Shown: positions 53,921 through 61,594 of the stretch, one piece after another
How positions within the stretch are numbered: position 1 is the first letter of the stretch
Layout of the letters: every line of letters begins with the position of its first letter
Origin: Robertkochia flava
Lineage (GTDB): Bacteria > Bacteroidota > Bacteroidia > Flavobacteriales > Flavobacteriaceae
Length of the DNA stretch: 64,000 nucleotides
Assembly: GCF_020166515.1 (NCBI RefSeq)
Contig: NZ_JAINZT010000006.1
Location: 310,001 to 374,000 of the forward strand
Reading direction: 5' to 3'
Program-made: the position numbers and the translations under genes
The notes under the pieces: generated by a model
Seen by the model: the letters and a program-made list of their open reading frames with translations, nothing else
The model's database searches: none
What the model was told of the DNA's origin: nothing

Positions 53921-53950
53921 AAAAAACCGCTTCATATGAAGCGGTTTTTT
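53921..53950. terminator. Bidirectional terminator between msrB and dnaK
   Basis: Perfect palindrome AAAACCGCTTCATATGAAGCGGTTTT with T-runs both ways, 73 bases past the msrB stop and 23 bases past the dnaK stop. Confidence 0.9.
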
Positions 53951-53972
53951 AGATTTATTTATACAGAGTGGG

Positions 53973-55895
53973 TTACTTCACTTCTTCAAAATCTACGTCC
54001 TGAACGTCTTCACCTTCCTGACCCGAAGATCCTGAAGCTCCATCCTGGGCATCAGCACCTGCTCCTGCAGCCCCACCTTGTTGCTGGGATTCTGCCTGAG
54101 CCTTGTACATTTCTTCTGATGCGTGCTTCCACGCCTCATTGATCTTGTCAAGGGCGGGCTGGATCGTATCCACATCCTTGGCCTCATATGCCTTTTTAAG
54201 CTCTTCCAGGGCATCCTGGATTGGCTTTTTCTTATCATCACTCAGCTTATCTCCAAATTCTCCGAGTTGCTTTTCAGTCTGGAAGATCATAGAGTCTGCC
54301 TCGTTAAGCTTATCTACTTTCTCCTTCGCTTTTTTATCGGCCTCGGCATTGGCTTCAGCTTCCTGCTTCATTTTCTGGATCTCTTCTTCTGTTAGTCCTG
54401 AGGAAGCCTCGATTCGAATGTTCTGCTCTTTGTTGGTACCTTTATCCTTCGCACTTACATTAATAATACCATTGGCATCGATATCGAAGGTTACCTCGAT
54501 CTGAGGCACTCCTCTTGGTGCCGGCGGTATTCCGTCAAGGTGGAATCTACCGATGGTCTTATTGTCTGCAGCCATCGGACGCTCGCCTTGCAACACGTGG
54601 ATCTCCACGGAAGGCTGATTATCTGCTGCTGTTGAAAATACCTGCGATTTTTTGGTAGGAATGGTCGTATTAGCTTCAATAAGCTTGGTCATTACTCCAC
54701 CCATCGTTTCAATACCTAATGAAAGCGGGGTAACATCCAGAAGCAATACATCCTTTACATCTCCTGTAAGTACTCCTCCCTGGATAGCAGCTCCAATGGC
54801 TACTACCTCATCCGGGTTAACGCCTTTTGACGGCTTCTTCCCGAAGAATTGTTCTACAGCATTCTGAACTGCAGGAATACGGGTGGAACCACCTACCAGA
54901 ATGATCTCATCGATATCACTCTTGCTCAGACCGGCATTTTTAAGAGCCGACTCACAAGGCTTGATGGTGCGAGCCACCAGGTCGGCGATCAGCTGTTCGA
55001 ATTTCGATCTTGTAAGGGTTCTTACAAGGTGCTTAGGTCCGCTGGATGTAGCAGTAATATAAGGCAGGTTGATCTCCGTCTGAGAAGAAGAAGACAACTC
55101 TATCTTGGCCTTTTCTGCAGCCTCCTTCAATCGCTGAAGTGCCATAGGGTCTTTTCTCAGATCCATATTTTCTTCGGCGTTGAATTCGTCTGCCAACCAG
55201 TTGATGATCTTTTCATCCACATCATCTCCTCCAAGGTGCGTATCTCCGTCTGTTGAAAGTACTTCAAATACACCGTCACCCAGTTCCAGGATAGATACGT
55301 CATGTGTACCCCCGCCAAAGTCAAAGACTACGATCTTCTGATCGGTATGCTTCTTATCTAAACCATAAGCCAGGGCCGCAGCCGTTGGCTCATTGATGAT
55401 ACGCTGTACCTTAAGTCCGGCGATCTCCCCTGCTTCTTTGGTAGCCTGACGCTGCGCATCGTTAAAATAAGCAGGAACCGTAATCACGGCTTCAGAAACA
55501 TCCTGTCCCAGATATTCTTCAGCTGTTTTTTTCATCTTCTGAAGGATCATTGCTGAAAGTTCCTGAGGGGTATATTTTCTGCCATCGATATCCACACGCG
55601 GAGTATCGTTGTCTCCTTTGACCACTTTATAAGGAACACGCTCGGCCTCACGCTGACATTCCGAATATTTGTTCCCCATGAATCTTTTGATCGAGTAAAT
55701 GGTTTTATGCGGATTGGTAACCGCCTGACGTTTTGCAGGATCACCCACCTTGATCTCTCCTCCCTCAACGAAAGCAATCACAGAAGGCGTGGTACGCTTA
55801 CCTTCAGCATTTGGGATTACCACCGGTTCGTTACCTTCCATTACAGAAACGCAGGAGTTGGTAGTACCTAAATCTATTCCAATAATCTTGCTCAT
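53973..55895 (-). CDS. dnaK: Chaperone protein DnaK (Hsp70)
   Basis: 640-residue Hsp70. [18 protein letters not shown] opens the ATPase domain, phosphate motifs [13 protein letters not shown] and [13 protein letters not shown] are present, the linker is [15 protein letters not shown], and the substrate domain is followed by a lid and a Gly/Gln-rich tail ending [12 protein letters not shown]. Complete. dnaJ and grpE are not adjacent. A 17-base palindrome lies about 75 bases upstream of the start. Confidence 0.98.
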   Translation of the reverse strand: MSKIIGIDLGTTNSCVSVMEGNEPVVIPNAEGKRTTPSVIAFVEGGEIKVGDPAKRQAVTNPHKTIYSIKRFMGNKYSECQREAERVPYKVVKGDNDTPRVDIDGRKYTPQELSAMILQKMKKTAEEYLGQDVSEAVITVPAYFNDAQRQATKEAGEIAGLKVQRIINEPTAAALAYGLDKKHTDQKIVVFDFGGGTHDVSILELGDGVFEVLSTDGDTHLGGDDVDEKIINWLADEFNAEENMDLRKDPMALQRLKEAAEKAKIELSSSSQTEINLPYITATSSGPKHLVRTLTRSKFEQLIADLVARTIKPCESALKNAGLSKSDIDEIILVGGSTRIPAVQNAVEQFFGKKPSKGVNPDEVVAIGAAIQGGVLTGDVKDVLLLDVTPLSLGIETMGGVMTKLIEANTTIPTKKSQVFSTAADNQPSVEIHVLQGERPMAADNKTIGRFHLDGIPPAPRGVPQIEVTFDIDANGIINVSAKDKGTNKEQNIRIEASSGLTEEEIQKMKQEAEANAEADKKAKEKVDKLNEADSMIFQTEKQLGEFGDKLSDDKKKPIQDALEELKKAYEAKDVDTIQPALDKINEAWKHASEEMYKAQAESQQQGGAAGAGADAQDGASGSSGQEGEDVQDVDFEEVK

Positions 55896-55970
55896 GTTAC
55901 TATGTTTATGATGTTCTAAATTTTAATTCTTGCATTCTCTTTAAGTCAATCATTATGCCATGGAAAAAAA

Positions 55971-55987
55971 TATGACAAGCTGTCATA
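55971..55987. promoter_or_regulatory. 17-base palindrome upstream of dnaK
   Basis: TATGACAAGCTGTCATA has perfect 7-bp arms TATGACA / TGTCATA and a 3-base centre. It lies 76 bases before the dnaK start on the minus strand. It differs from the CIRCE element (TTAGCACTC-N9-GAGTGCTAA), so if functional it would be a different operator. Confidence 0.45.
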
Positions 55988-56013
55988 AAACAGGCTTTTT
56001 TCATGACGAGATA

Positions 56014-56028
56014 ACCCCCTTCAGGGGT
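56014..56028 (-). terminator. Weak hairpin after the lrp gene
   Basis: ACCCC-CTTCA-GGGGT stem-loop about 100 bases past the lrp stop on the minus strand, with no clear T-run. A possible transcript end between lrp and dnaK. Confidence 0.3.
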
Positions 56029-56117
56029 ATTTACGCTTCGTTTACAAACATCACAACGGGGAATAACACGGCGACAGGCGGCATGACATGTACATTTCAC
56101 CTATAAGGAACGGTGTA

Positions 56118-56133
56118 CCTGAAAGTTCAGGTT
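56118..56133. promoter_or_regulatory. 16-base palindrome at the lrp stop codon
   Basis: ACCTGAAAGTTCAGGT has perfect 7-bp arms around AG and straddles the lrp stop. No T-run follows, so it is not an obvious terminator; it may be a chance or a binding site. Confidence 0.25.
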
Positions 56134-56603
56134 TTGTTTCTCGCGCCCACCTCAATGACAGAAGAATTTTTTACTTCTCCGATCATGAATATACTATGGG
56201 TATTACCGATATGCTTCAGATCGGTTAGCTTGGTCACCATGAAATTCCTGTAATCTTCCATGTTCGCTACATGTATTTTTAAGATGTAGTCGTAATCTCC
56301 GCTCACATGATAACACTCCTGCACCTCATGAAGGGAAACCACCTGTTTTTCAAACTCAGCGACATTTTCCTTGGTGTGCTGGGTAAGCCGGATATGACAG
56401 AACACTACAAAGGCACGATTGATCTTTTCACGGTCAAGTAAGGCGGTGTACTGCCTGATCACCCCTTCCCTTTCCATTTTACGAATACGCTCATATACGG
56501 CTGTTTTACTTAACCCCAGTTGCATGGAGAGTTCTTTGGTGGTTCTCTTGGCATCCTCCTGTAGAAGGCTGAGCAGTTTTCTGTCGGTTTGATCCAGGTT
56601 CAT
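56127..56603 (-). CDS. Lrp/AsnC family transcriptional regulator
   Basis: 158-residue regulator: N-terminal winged helix-turn-helix (DQTDRKLLSLLQEDAKRTTKELSMQLGLSKTAVYERIRKMEREGVIRQYTALLD, about 4-57) and C-terminal RAM ligand domain (VVFCHIRLTQHTKENVAEFEKQVVSLHEVQECYHVSGDYDYILKIHVANMEDYRNFM). It is divergent from a Cys/Met-metabolism PLP enzyme, with 164 bases between. In Pseudomonas the Lrp-type MdeR controls the neighbouring methionine gamma-lyase mdeA, and the arrangement here suggests the same logic. Confidence 0.93.
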   Translation of the reverse strand: MNLDQTDRKLLSLLQEDAKRTTKELSMQLGLSKTAVYERIRKMEREGVIRQYTALLDREKINRAFVVFCHIRLTQHTKENVAEFEKQVVSLHEVQECYHVSGDYDYILKIHVANMEDYRNFMVTKLTDLKHIGNTHSIFMIGEVKNSSVIEVGARNKT

Positions 56604-56767
56604 GGTGAATATTTTTCAGCAAGTTGACAAAATTAAGGAGACTCAACAAGCGATTGGACTATAAATTACATGAATGATAGTTTTATTCTCTAAAATTGAG
56701 TTCCATCATTGATATTTTATCCGCATTACACTTATTTAGCTATCTAACTTTCTAAAAACCCTAGACT

Positions 56768-57985
56768 ATGAAATTTGAACCAGCAAACAAGATCCAGGAC
56801 CTACAATACTTTGGAGAATACGGCGGGGTGAATCCTTCGATCTCCGACTCGTCCACATATACTTTCCTGTCTGCAAAGACGATGTTCGACACCTTTGAGG
56901 GGAATACGGAAGGATGTTACCTCTATTCGCGCCACTCTTCTCCTTCCAACCTTTACCTTGGAGAAGCTCTGGCAGCCATGGAAGGGAGTGAAACAGCTAA
57001 TGTGACCGCCAGTGGTATGGGGGCTATCACCGCAGTGATCCTGCAGCTCTGTGAAGCAGGAGACCATATTGTATCGGGAAGGACGGTATACGGAGGTACG
57101 TATGCATTTATGAAGAACTTCCTTCCCAGGCTACAGATCAATACTAGTTTTACGGATATCACAAAACCTGAAGCCGTGGAAGCATTCATTACCCCTGAAA
57201 CGAAAATGATCTACTGCGAGGCGGTAAGTAATCCGCTGCTGGAAGTAGCCGACCTGGAAGCGCTTTCTTCCATCGCTAAAAAACACGGGGTCCCGCTGGT
57301 GGTAGACAACACCTTTACCCCTATGAACATCTCTCCTCTAAAACACGGGGCCGATATCGTGGTGCACAGCCTTACCAAATTTATCAATGGCAGCAGTGAT
57401 ACGGTCGGGGGTGTGGTTTGTGGCACTAAAGAATTTTGTCTGAGCCTGAAAGATGTCAATAGCGGTGCCGCTATGCTCTTAGGCAGTACTATGGACAGTT
57501 TACGAGCAGCTTCGGTATTAAAAAATCTGAGAACCCTGCATATCCGGATGAAGAAACACAGCGAAAATGCTATGTACCTGGCAGAGCGCTTTGAAATGGA
57601 CGGATTAAAGGTCGTATACCCCGGGCTCCCTTCCCATCCGGGCCATGAGACCATGAAGCGAATGATTAACCCGGAATACGGTTATGGAGGGATGTTAACC
57701 CTGGATGCCGGAAATCTCGATAATGCCAATGCGCTCATGGAAATGCTTCAGGAAAATAACCTTGGGTACCTCGCCGTTAGTCTCGGATTTTACAAAACCC
57801 TGTTCTCAGCTCCGGGCACCTCAACCTCTTCCGAAATTCCGGAGGAGGAACAAAAAGAAATGGGTCTTTCAGACGGATTGATACGATTTTCTATAGGCCT
57901 TGATCAGGATATAGAACGCACCTATAAAGCTATGCGCAGGTGTATGGAGGTACTAAACATCCTCCCAGCTGCTGTAAATGCATAA
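56768..57985 (+). CDS. Cys/Met metabolism PLP-dependent enzyme (gamma-lyase type)
   Basis: 405-residue PLP enzyme of the cystathionine gamma-synthase/methionine gamma-lyase family. YSRHSSPSNLYLGEALAAMEG binds phosphate from the partner subunit, ASGMGAI is present, VVDNTFTPM precedes, and the PLP lysine is in HSLTKFINGSSDTVGG (about 204). The position of Cys116 of Pseudomonas methionine gamma-lyase is Gly here (YGGTYAF). It could therefore be a methionine gamma-lyase-like or a synthase-type enzyme. The divergent Lrp gene suggests amino-acid-responsive control. A terminator follows. Confidence 0.85.
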   Translation: MKFEPANKIQDLQYFGEYGGVNPSISDSSTYTFLSAKTMFDTFEGNTEGCYLYSRHSSPSNLYLGEALAAMEGSETANVTASGMGAITAVILQLCEAGDHIVSGRTVYGGTYAFMKNFLPRLQINTSFTDITKPEAVEAFITPETKMIYCEAVSNPLLEVADLEALSSIAKKHGVPLVVDNTFTPMNISPLKHGADIVVHSLTKFINGSSDTVGGVVCGTKEFCLSLKDVNSGAAMLLGSTMDSLRAASVLKNLRTLHIRMKKHSENAMYLAERFEMDGLKVVYPGLPSHPGHETMKRMINPEYGYGGMLTLDAGNLDNANALMEMLQENNLGYLAVSLGFYKTLFSAPGTSTSSEIPEEEQKEMGLSDGLIRFSIGLDQDIERTYKAMRRCMEVLNILPAAVNA

Positions 57986-58026
57986 TTGACCATACCACCC
58001 TTTTTGCAAACCGACCATTAACCAGT

Positions 58027-58075
58027 ATCCCTTCGACCGCCATACACCCTGGCAAGGCCGAAGGGATTTTTATTT
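58027..58075 (+). terminator. Intrinsic terminator of the PLP enzyme gene
   Basis: ATCCCTTCG and CGAAGGGAT form a 9-bp perfect stem around a 23-base partly structured loop, followed by TTTTTATTTC, 42 bases past the stop. Confidence 0.8.
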
Positions 58076-58234
58076 CAGGAGGGAGAGACATTTAAATTGC
58101 AGAAGAAACCACCAGACTTCTATCAAGTGTTTGGATCAGGGAAATCAGTAAGTGGGCAACTCAGGATAATATCGAAAGCACCCCGACAGGATTTGGGTTA
58201 AAATACTTATATTCATAGAGTTAAACCATTACAA

Positions 58235-58993
58235 ATGGTCAATTTTTTACGTAAATTCAGATGGGATCTCATTCCGGGGAGCCGGATTCGAAAATACCTG
58301 CTCTACGCTCTTGGAGAGATCATTCTGGTTGTGATAGGAATTCTGATAGCCCTGCAGATCAATACCTGGAACAATGAACGCCTTTTACTCATCAAAGAAA
58401 AGCAATACCTCCGGCAGATCCGTAATGATTTGGAAGAAGACCTTCGGAACCTGGAAAAAACCCTTGAATTTAACGTCCGGAAGGAAGCTGCTATAGAGGA
58501 TGCTTACAGGATACTTGCTTATAAAGATCCTGACAGTTTGGTCAGGGCATTCAGCAGTAAGATGTCCATCTTACCTAATTTCGAAATTTTTATCAGCACC
58601 AGAACTGCTTTTGATAATATGCTTAACTCCAATAGTATCGATCTTATTCGCGATACGGGACTCCGACAAGCCCTTTCTATCTATTATTCTGAGTTAGATC
58701 TGGAATACAGTACCCAGGGACGGGTCGTACTTTCTAACCGAAAGTTTGTTGACGACATTTCCCCCATGATCACCACCAGGGAGTTTATTAACCAGGTTAT
58801 GAGTGCAAGCCTGGATATTCCGGATAACGCCTCTGTAAGCATACAGAATGATCCACGCACCATTGGTAATCTCTTCCAGCTTTATATGAGCACAATAGCC
58901 CAGGACTCTTACCTTATTGATACACGAACGGAAACTGAAAAACTGATCGGGCTTATCGATAGCTATCTCCAAATTACACAAGGCAATGAGTAA
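58235..58993 (+). CDS. DUF6090-like membrane protein
   Basis: 252-residue protein of the type common in Flavobacteria. An N-terminal basic region FLRKFRWDLIPGSRIRKYLLYALGEIILVVIGILIALQINTWNNER contains one membrane helix (about 25-42), then a long helical soluble part with RQIRNDLEEDLRNLEKTLEFN (coiled coil) and FEIFISTRTAFDNMLNSNSIDLIRD. The start of this family (YALGEIxLVVIGILIALQINxWN) is distinctive. Role unknown. Confidence 0.85.
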   Translation: MVNFLRKFRWDLIPGSRIRKYLLYALGEIILVVIGILIALQINTWNNERLLLIKEKQYLRQIRNDLEEDLRNLEKTLEFNVRKEAAIEDAYRILAYKDPDSLVRAFSSKMSILPNFEIFISTRTAFDNMLNSNSIDLIRDTGLRQALSIYYSELDLEYSTQGRVVLSNRKFVDDISPMITTREFINQVMSASLDIPDNASVSIQNDPRTIGNLFQLYMSTIAQDSYLIDTRTETEKLIGLIDSYLQITQGNE

Positions 58994-59143
58994 TATTAAG
59001 GGGAATAGATACCAGGTTAAAGCACGGCGGGTCAGGAACGGGAAAATATAATACGGGAGCAGGGTAAAAAGTTTAAGGTATTGAACCAAAGACGTTTTAA
59101 CCTTAAAATAACTTCCTTATGCTTCCATAACAAATACCGCTTA

Positions 59144-59881
59144 CTAATCCGGTATCAGTTCACAAAACCAGAAAGAGGAATCCCAGGTAACCTCATCCTC
59201 ATCACGGAAACAATTGTCTTCTTCTTTTTCTGAAGGTTTATAGGATCTTAAAATCTTCTCCCCTATAGAAAACGATACCGGGTCTTTAAAAACAGGGCCG
59301 TCAAAAACAAAGGTGTGAAACTCCCCGTTTTCTCCACATGGATCTACTCCTTCGGGCAGATCTTTCAGGAATTGATCATCCACAAGTCTTCCGATAAAAT
59401 CCTTCCCCAGTTTTTTATCGCTTACACTCACCGTGATTGCCTTAAAACCGGCATCGATAAATTCGCGCATCAGGGATTTGGTGTCATTCTTCCACAGGGG
59501 AAAAACCGCTTTAACCCCTAAGGTATTTAATTGTTCTTCCCGGTAAGCTTTCAGGTCTTCCAGGAAAATATCACCAAACACGGCATGGGTATAACCATCA
59601 TTTTTGAGTTGTTGTACATGCTGATTCATGATCATCCCGTACTGCTCCATAGACACCACCCCGGGCAGGTTAATCGTATGTAATGGCAAGCCAATCTGCT
59701 TTACCTGCTCAAATAGCAGTTGTTTAGGCAAACCGTGCATGCTAACCCGACCCACTTCATCATTCATTGTGGTTACCAGGGTACCCACATCGTATGTATC
59801 TTCCTGAAGTATTCGGTACAGTGCAAGACAGCTGTCTTTACCACTGCTCCAGTTCATATATGTTTTATAAGGCATTTTCAT
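59144..59881 (-). CDS. Dph6-related ATP pyrophosphatase
   Basis: 245-residue PP-loop ATPase. The PP-loop is NWSSGKDSCLALYRI (about 11-25). The body contains GDIFLEDLKAYREEQLNTLGVKAVFPLWKNDTKSLMREFIDAGFKAITVSV and a C-terminal GVDPCGENGEFHTFVFDGP, the signature of diphthine-ammonia ligase relatives. Bacteria have no diphthamide, so the substrate is another amidated molecule. Its start overlaps the aroQ stop by 4 bases, indicating coupling. Confidence 0.9.
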   Translation of the reverse strand: MKMPYKTYMNWSSGKDSCLALYRILQEDTYDVGTLVTTMNDEVGRVSMHGLPKQLLFEQVKQIGLPLHTINLPGVVSMEQYGMIMNQHVQQLKNDGYTHAVFGDIFLEDLKAYREEQLNTLGVKAVFPLWKNDTKSLMREFIDAGFKAITVSVSDKKLGKDFIGRLVDDQFLKDLPEGVDPCGENGEFHTFVFDGPVFKDPVSFSIGEKILRSYKPSEKEEDNCFRDEDEVTWDSSFWFCELIPD

Positions 59882-60294
59882 TCTAAAAAGCTTTGTATGG
59901 CCAGGTCATAAGACAGGAGTCCGAACCCCAGGATCACTCCCCTGGCATTGGGTGAAATATAGGATTGGTGCCTGAAGGCTTCCCGGGAGAAGGTATTTGA
60001 AATATGCACCTCCACTACGGGCGTGGCAATAGATTTTACCGCATCTCCTATGCCTACTGAGGTATGGGTATAGGCTCCTGCATTTAACACAATGCCGTCG
60101 CAATCAAACCCTGTCTCGTGTAATTTATCAATTATTTCACCCTCTATATTACTTTGATAATATAGCAGTTCGCAACCTTTAAATTTCTTTTTCAATCCCT
60201 CCAGGTATCCCTCAAAAGAGGTGTCTCCGTAAATTTCAGGCTCCCGCTTTCCCAATAAATTCAGGTTAGGGCCATTGATAATAGCAATTTTCAT
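59878..60294 (-). CDS. aroQ: Type II 3-dehydroquinate dehydratase
   Basis: 138-residue enzyme of the shikimate pathway, forming dodecamers that dehydrate 3-dehydroquinate. INGPNLNLLGKREPEIYG holds the catalytic Arg and Tyr, and VHISNTFSREAFRHQSYISPNARGVILGFG holds the catalytic His. I prefer the second ATG (MKIAIINGPNLN) as usual for the family; an ATG two codons earlier is also possible. Upstream is a 20-base inverted repeat. Confidence 0.95.
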   Translation of the reverse strand: MKIAIINGPNLNLLGKREPEIYGDTSFEGYLEGLKKKFKGCELLYYQSNIEGEIIDKLHETGFDCDGIVLNAGAYTHTSVGIGDAVKSIATPVVEVHISNTFSREAFRHQSYISPNARGVILGFGLLSYDLAIQSFLE

Positions 60295-60306
60295 AGACAT
60301 TAAATT

Positions 60307-60326
60307 ATCTTAATAAGAATTAAGAT
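60307..60326. promoter_or_regulatory. Inverted repeat between the HD gene and aroQ
   Basis: ATCTTAATAAGAATTAAGAT has 8-bp perfect arms and a 4-base centre, 13 bases upstream of the aroQ start. It could be an operator or part of the promoter. Confidence 0.35.
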
Positions 60327-60366
60327 CGGTAAAAGTAGTAAAAAAGGTACAGTAAGGGAAACAGTA

Positions 60367-60963
60367 TTAATCCTCTATGCTTTGGTTGATCATGGCTTTG
60401 AGTTCCTTGATACGTTTTTCTTTAGCCGGTTGCCGCTTCTCCCTGGCATACTGGGTATGATAAGAGTGCTTTTCAAGAAAGGATATTTGAATTTTATTCC
60501 ATTGGTGTTTGGTATCCACCTTGCCAAAAGCTTTCAATTCTTTAAAGAGACTATCACTGATGGGCCAGAAATCTTTCCTGCCCAGGTAATCCAGGTCGGC
60601 ATCACAAATGATCATTTCCAGCTCATTTTTAGGATATTGAGGGATTCGGGTTGCAGCGATCAATCCTTCGACAACCTCAATATCGGCCTCATCGAAATGC
60701 AGGGCCTCCATATGTTTCCGGGCAATTTCTGCACTGTGTTTTTCGTGTTCTTCGTTCGAAACCGTAAATCCTATATCGTGATATAAGGTACCCAAACGCA
60801 ATAGTTTGGCTTCCCGTTCCGGAATTCCGCTGCGCTCGATGTACTTATTAACCACCTTCAGCACGTCCAGCGTATGATCTATACCATGATAATACAACTT
60901 ATCCGAGAGCTGGGAGTCAAGTATTTCTATTGCCTTTTTTCTTAATGTGAAATATCCCTTCAT
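60367..60963 (-). CDS. HD domain metal-dependent phosphohydrolase
   Basis: 198-residue HD-superfamily phosphohydrolase. The residues are YYHGIDHTLDVLKVVNKYI (first His), YHDIGF (HD pair), EEHEKHSAEIARKHM, and ICDADLDYLGRKDFW with the last Asp. I chose ATG 60963 (MKGYFTLRKK): it lies 5 bases after the stop of the upstream effector gene, whereas the longer frame would overlap that gene. Third gene of the cyclase-effector cluster; a cyclic nucleotide phosphodiesterase role is suggested by context, not proven. Confidence 0.87.
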   Translation of the reverse strand: MKGYFTLRKKAIEILDSQLSDKLYYHGIDHTLDVLKVVNKYIERSGIPEREAKLLRLGTLYHDIGFTVSNEEHEKHSAEIARKHMEALHFDEADIEVVEGLIAATRIPQYPKNELEMIICDADLDYLGRKDFWPISDSLFKELKAFGKVDTKHQWNKIQISFLEKHSYHTQYAREKRQPAKEKRIKELKAMINQSIED

Positions 60964-60968
60964 AGGAT

Positions 60969-61553
60969 CTATAAAATATCTTTTAACTGCAAGAGCCACA
61001 ACACCATGATCAATATCACAAAGATGAAACTGTATGCCATAAACTTCATGGCCTTTTTTACGCTCTTGAATTTCGTGTCAACGATCTTACTTTCAATGTA
61101 TATCTGCTGCCCGAGCTGATCAAATAATTCCTCCCTGTCGGCGACAGTGTTCATTAGCTTTTTGCTGTATTGGTGTACATCCCCAAAATTATTCACCGCA
61201 TCTTTAAAGAAGAACACATTCTTATCAAACTTCAACTCCATTTTTGGGATAAAACACTGCAGCGCAAAAAATATGGATACAAACACGATAAAAAGCCACA
61301 GTACCACTAAGATAGTAAAGATTGAACTATTGTGAAAAGTTTCTGACAAAACTTCCATCCGGTCAAAGAAAACCCCAATGACCAGGGAATGGAAGGAAAA
61401 AATAATACCCGCCTTTAATTCTGAGGCACGGATAAGACGTTCAAGTCGCTCCATTTGTTCCCAGTAATTCTCCGGTTCGACATCCAAAAGGGCTTTAAGA
61501 TGTCTTTTCTCCTTTTTACCTTTTTTATCCTTATGTAAAGCTTTATCTTCCAA
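60969..61553 (-). CDS. Pycsar-type membrane effector (PycTM/DUF5706-like)
   Basis: 194-residue protein resembling the PycTM effector family. It has a charged N-terminus (KDKKGKKEKRH), an amphipathic helix leading into membrane helix 1 (SELKAGIIFSFHSLVIGVFF, 45-63), helix 2 (ILVVLWLFIVFVSIFFALQCF, 81-101), a soluble part with KNVFFFKDAVNNFGD and QIYIESKIVDTKFKSVKKAMKF, and helix 3 (about 171-188). In known systems such proteins damage the inner membrane when bound by cyclic nucleotide. It starts 41 bases after the cyclase stop and is followed by an HD gene. Confidence 0.85.
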   Translation of the reverse strand: MEDKALHKDKKGKKEKRHLKALLDVEPENYWEQMERLERLIRASELKAGIIFSFHSLVIGVFFDRMEVLSETFHNSSIFTILVVLWLFIVFVSIFFALQCFIPKMELKFDKNVFFFKDAVNNFGDVHQYSKKLMNTVADREELFDQLGQQIYIESKIVDTKFKSVKKAMKFMAYSFIFVILIMVLWLLQLKDIL

Positions 61554-61594
61554 TACATCAACAATATAGTAAATTATCCGGGCTTCTAACGAAA

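Noticed and set aside
55896-56126. CIRCE element (HrcA site) upstream of dnaK
   Set aside because: The TTAGCACTC-N9-GAGTGCTAA sequence is absent; only a different palindrome is present.
60964-60999. Longer N-terminus for the HD protein
   Set aside because: It overlaps the end of the effector gene in another frame; the ATG 5 bases after the effector stop is the better start.
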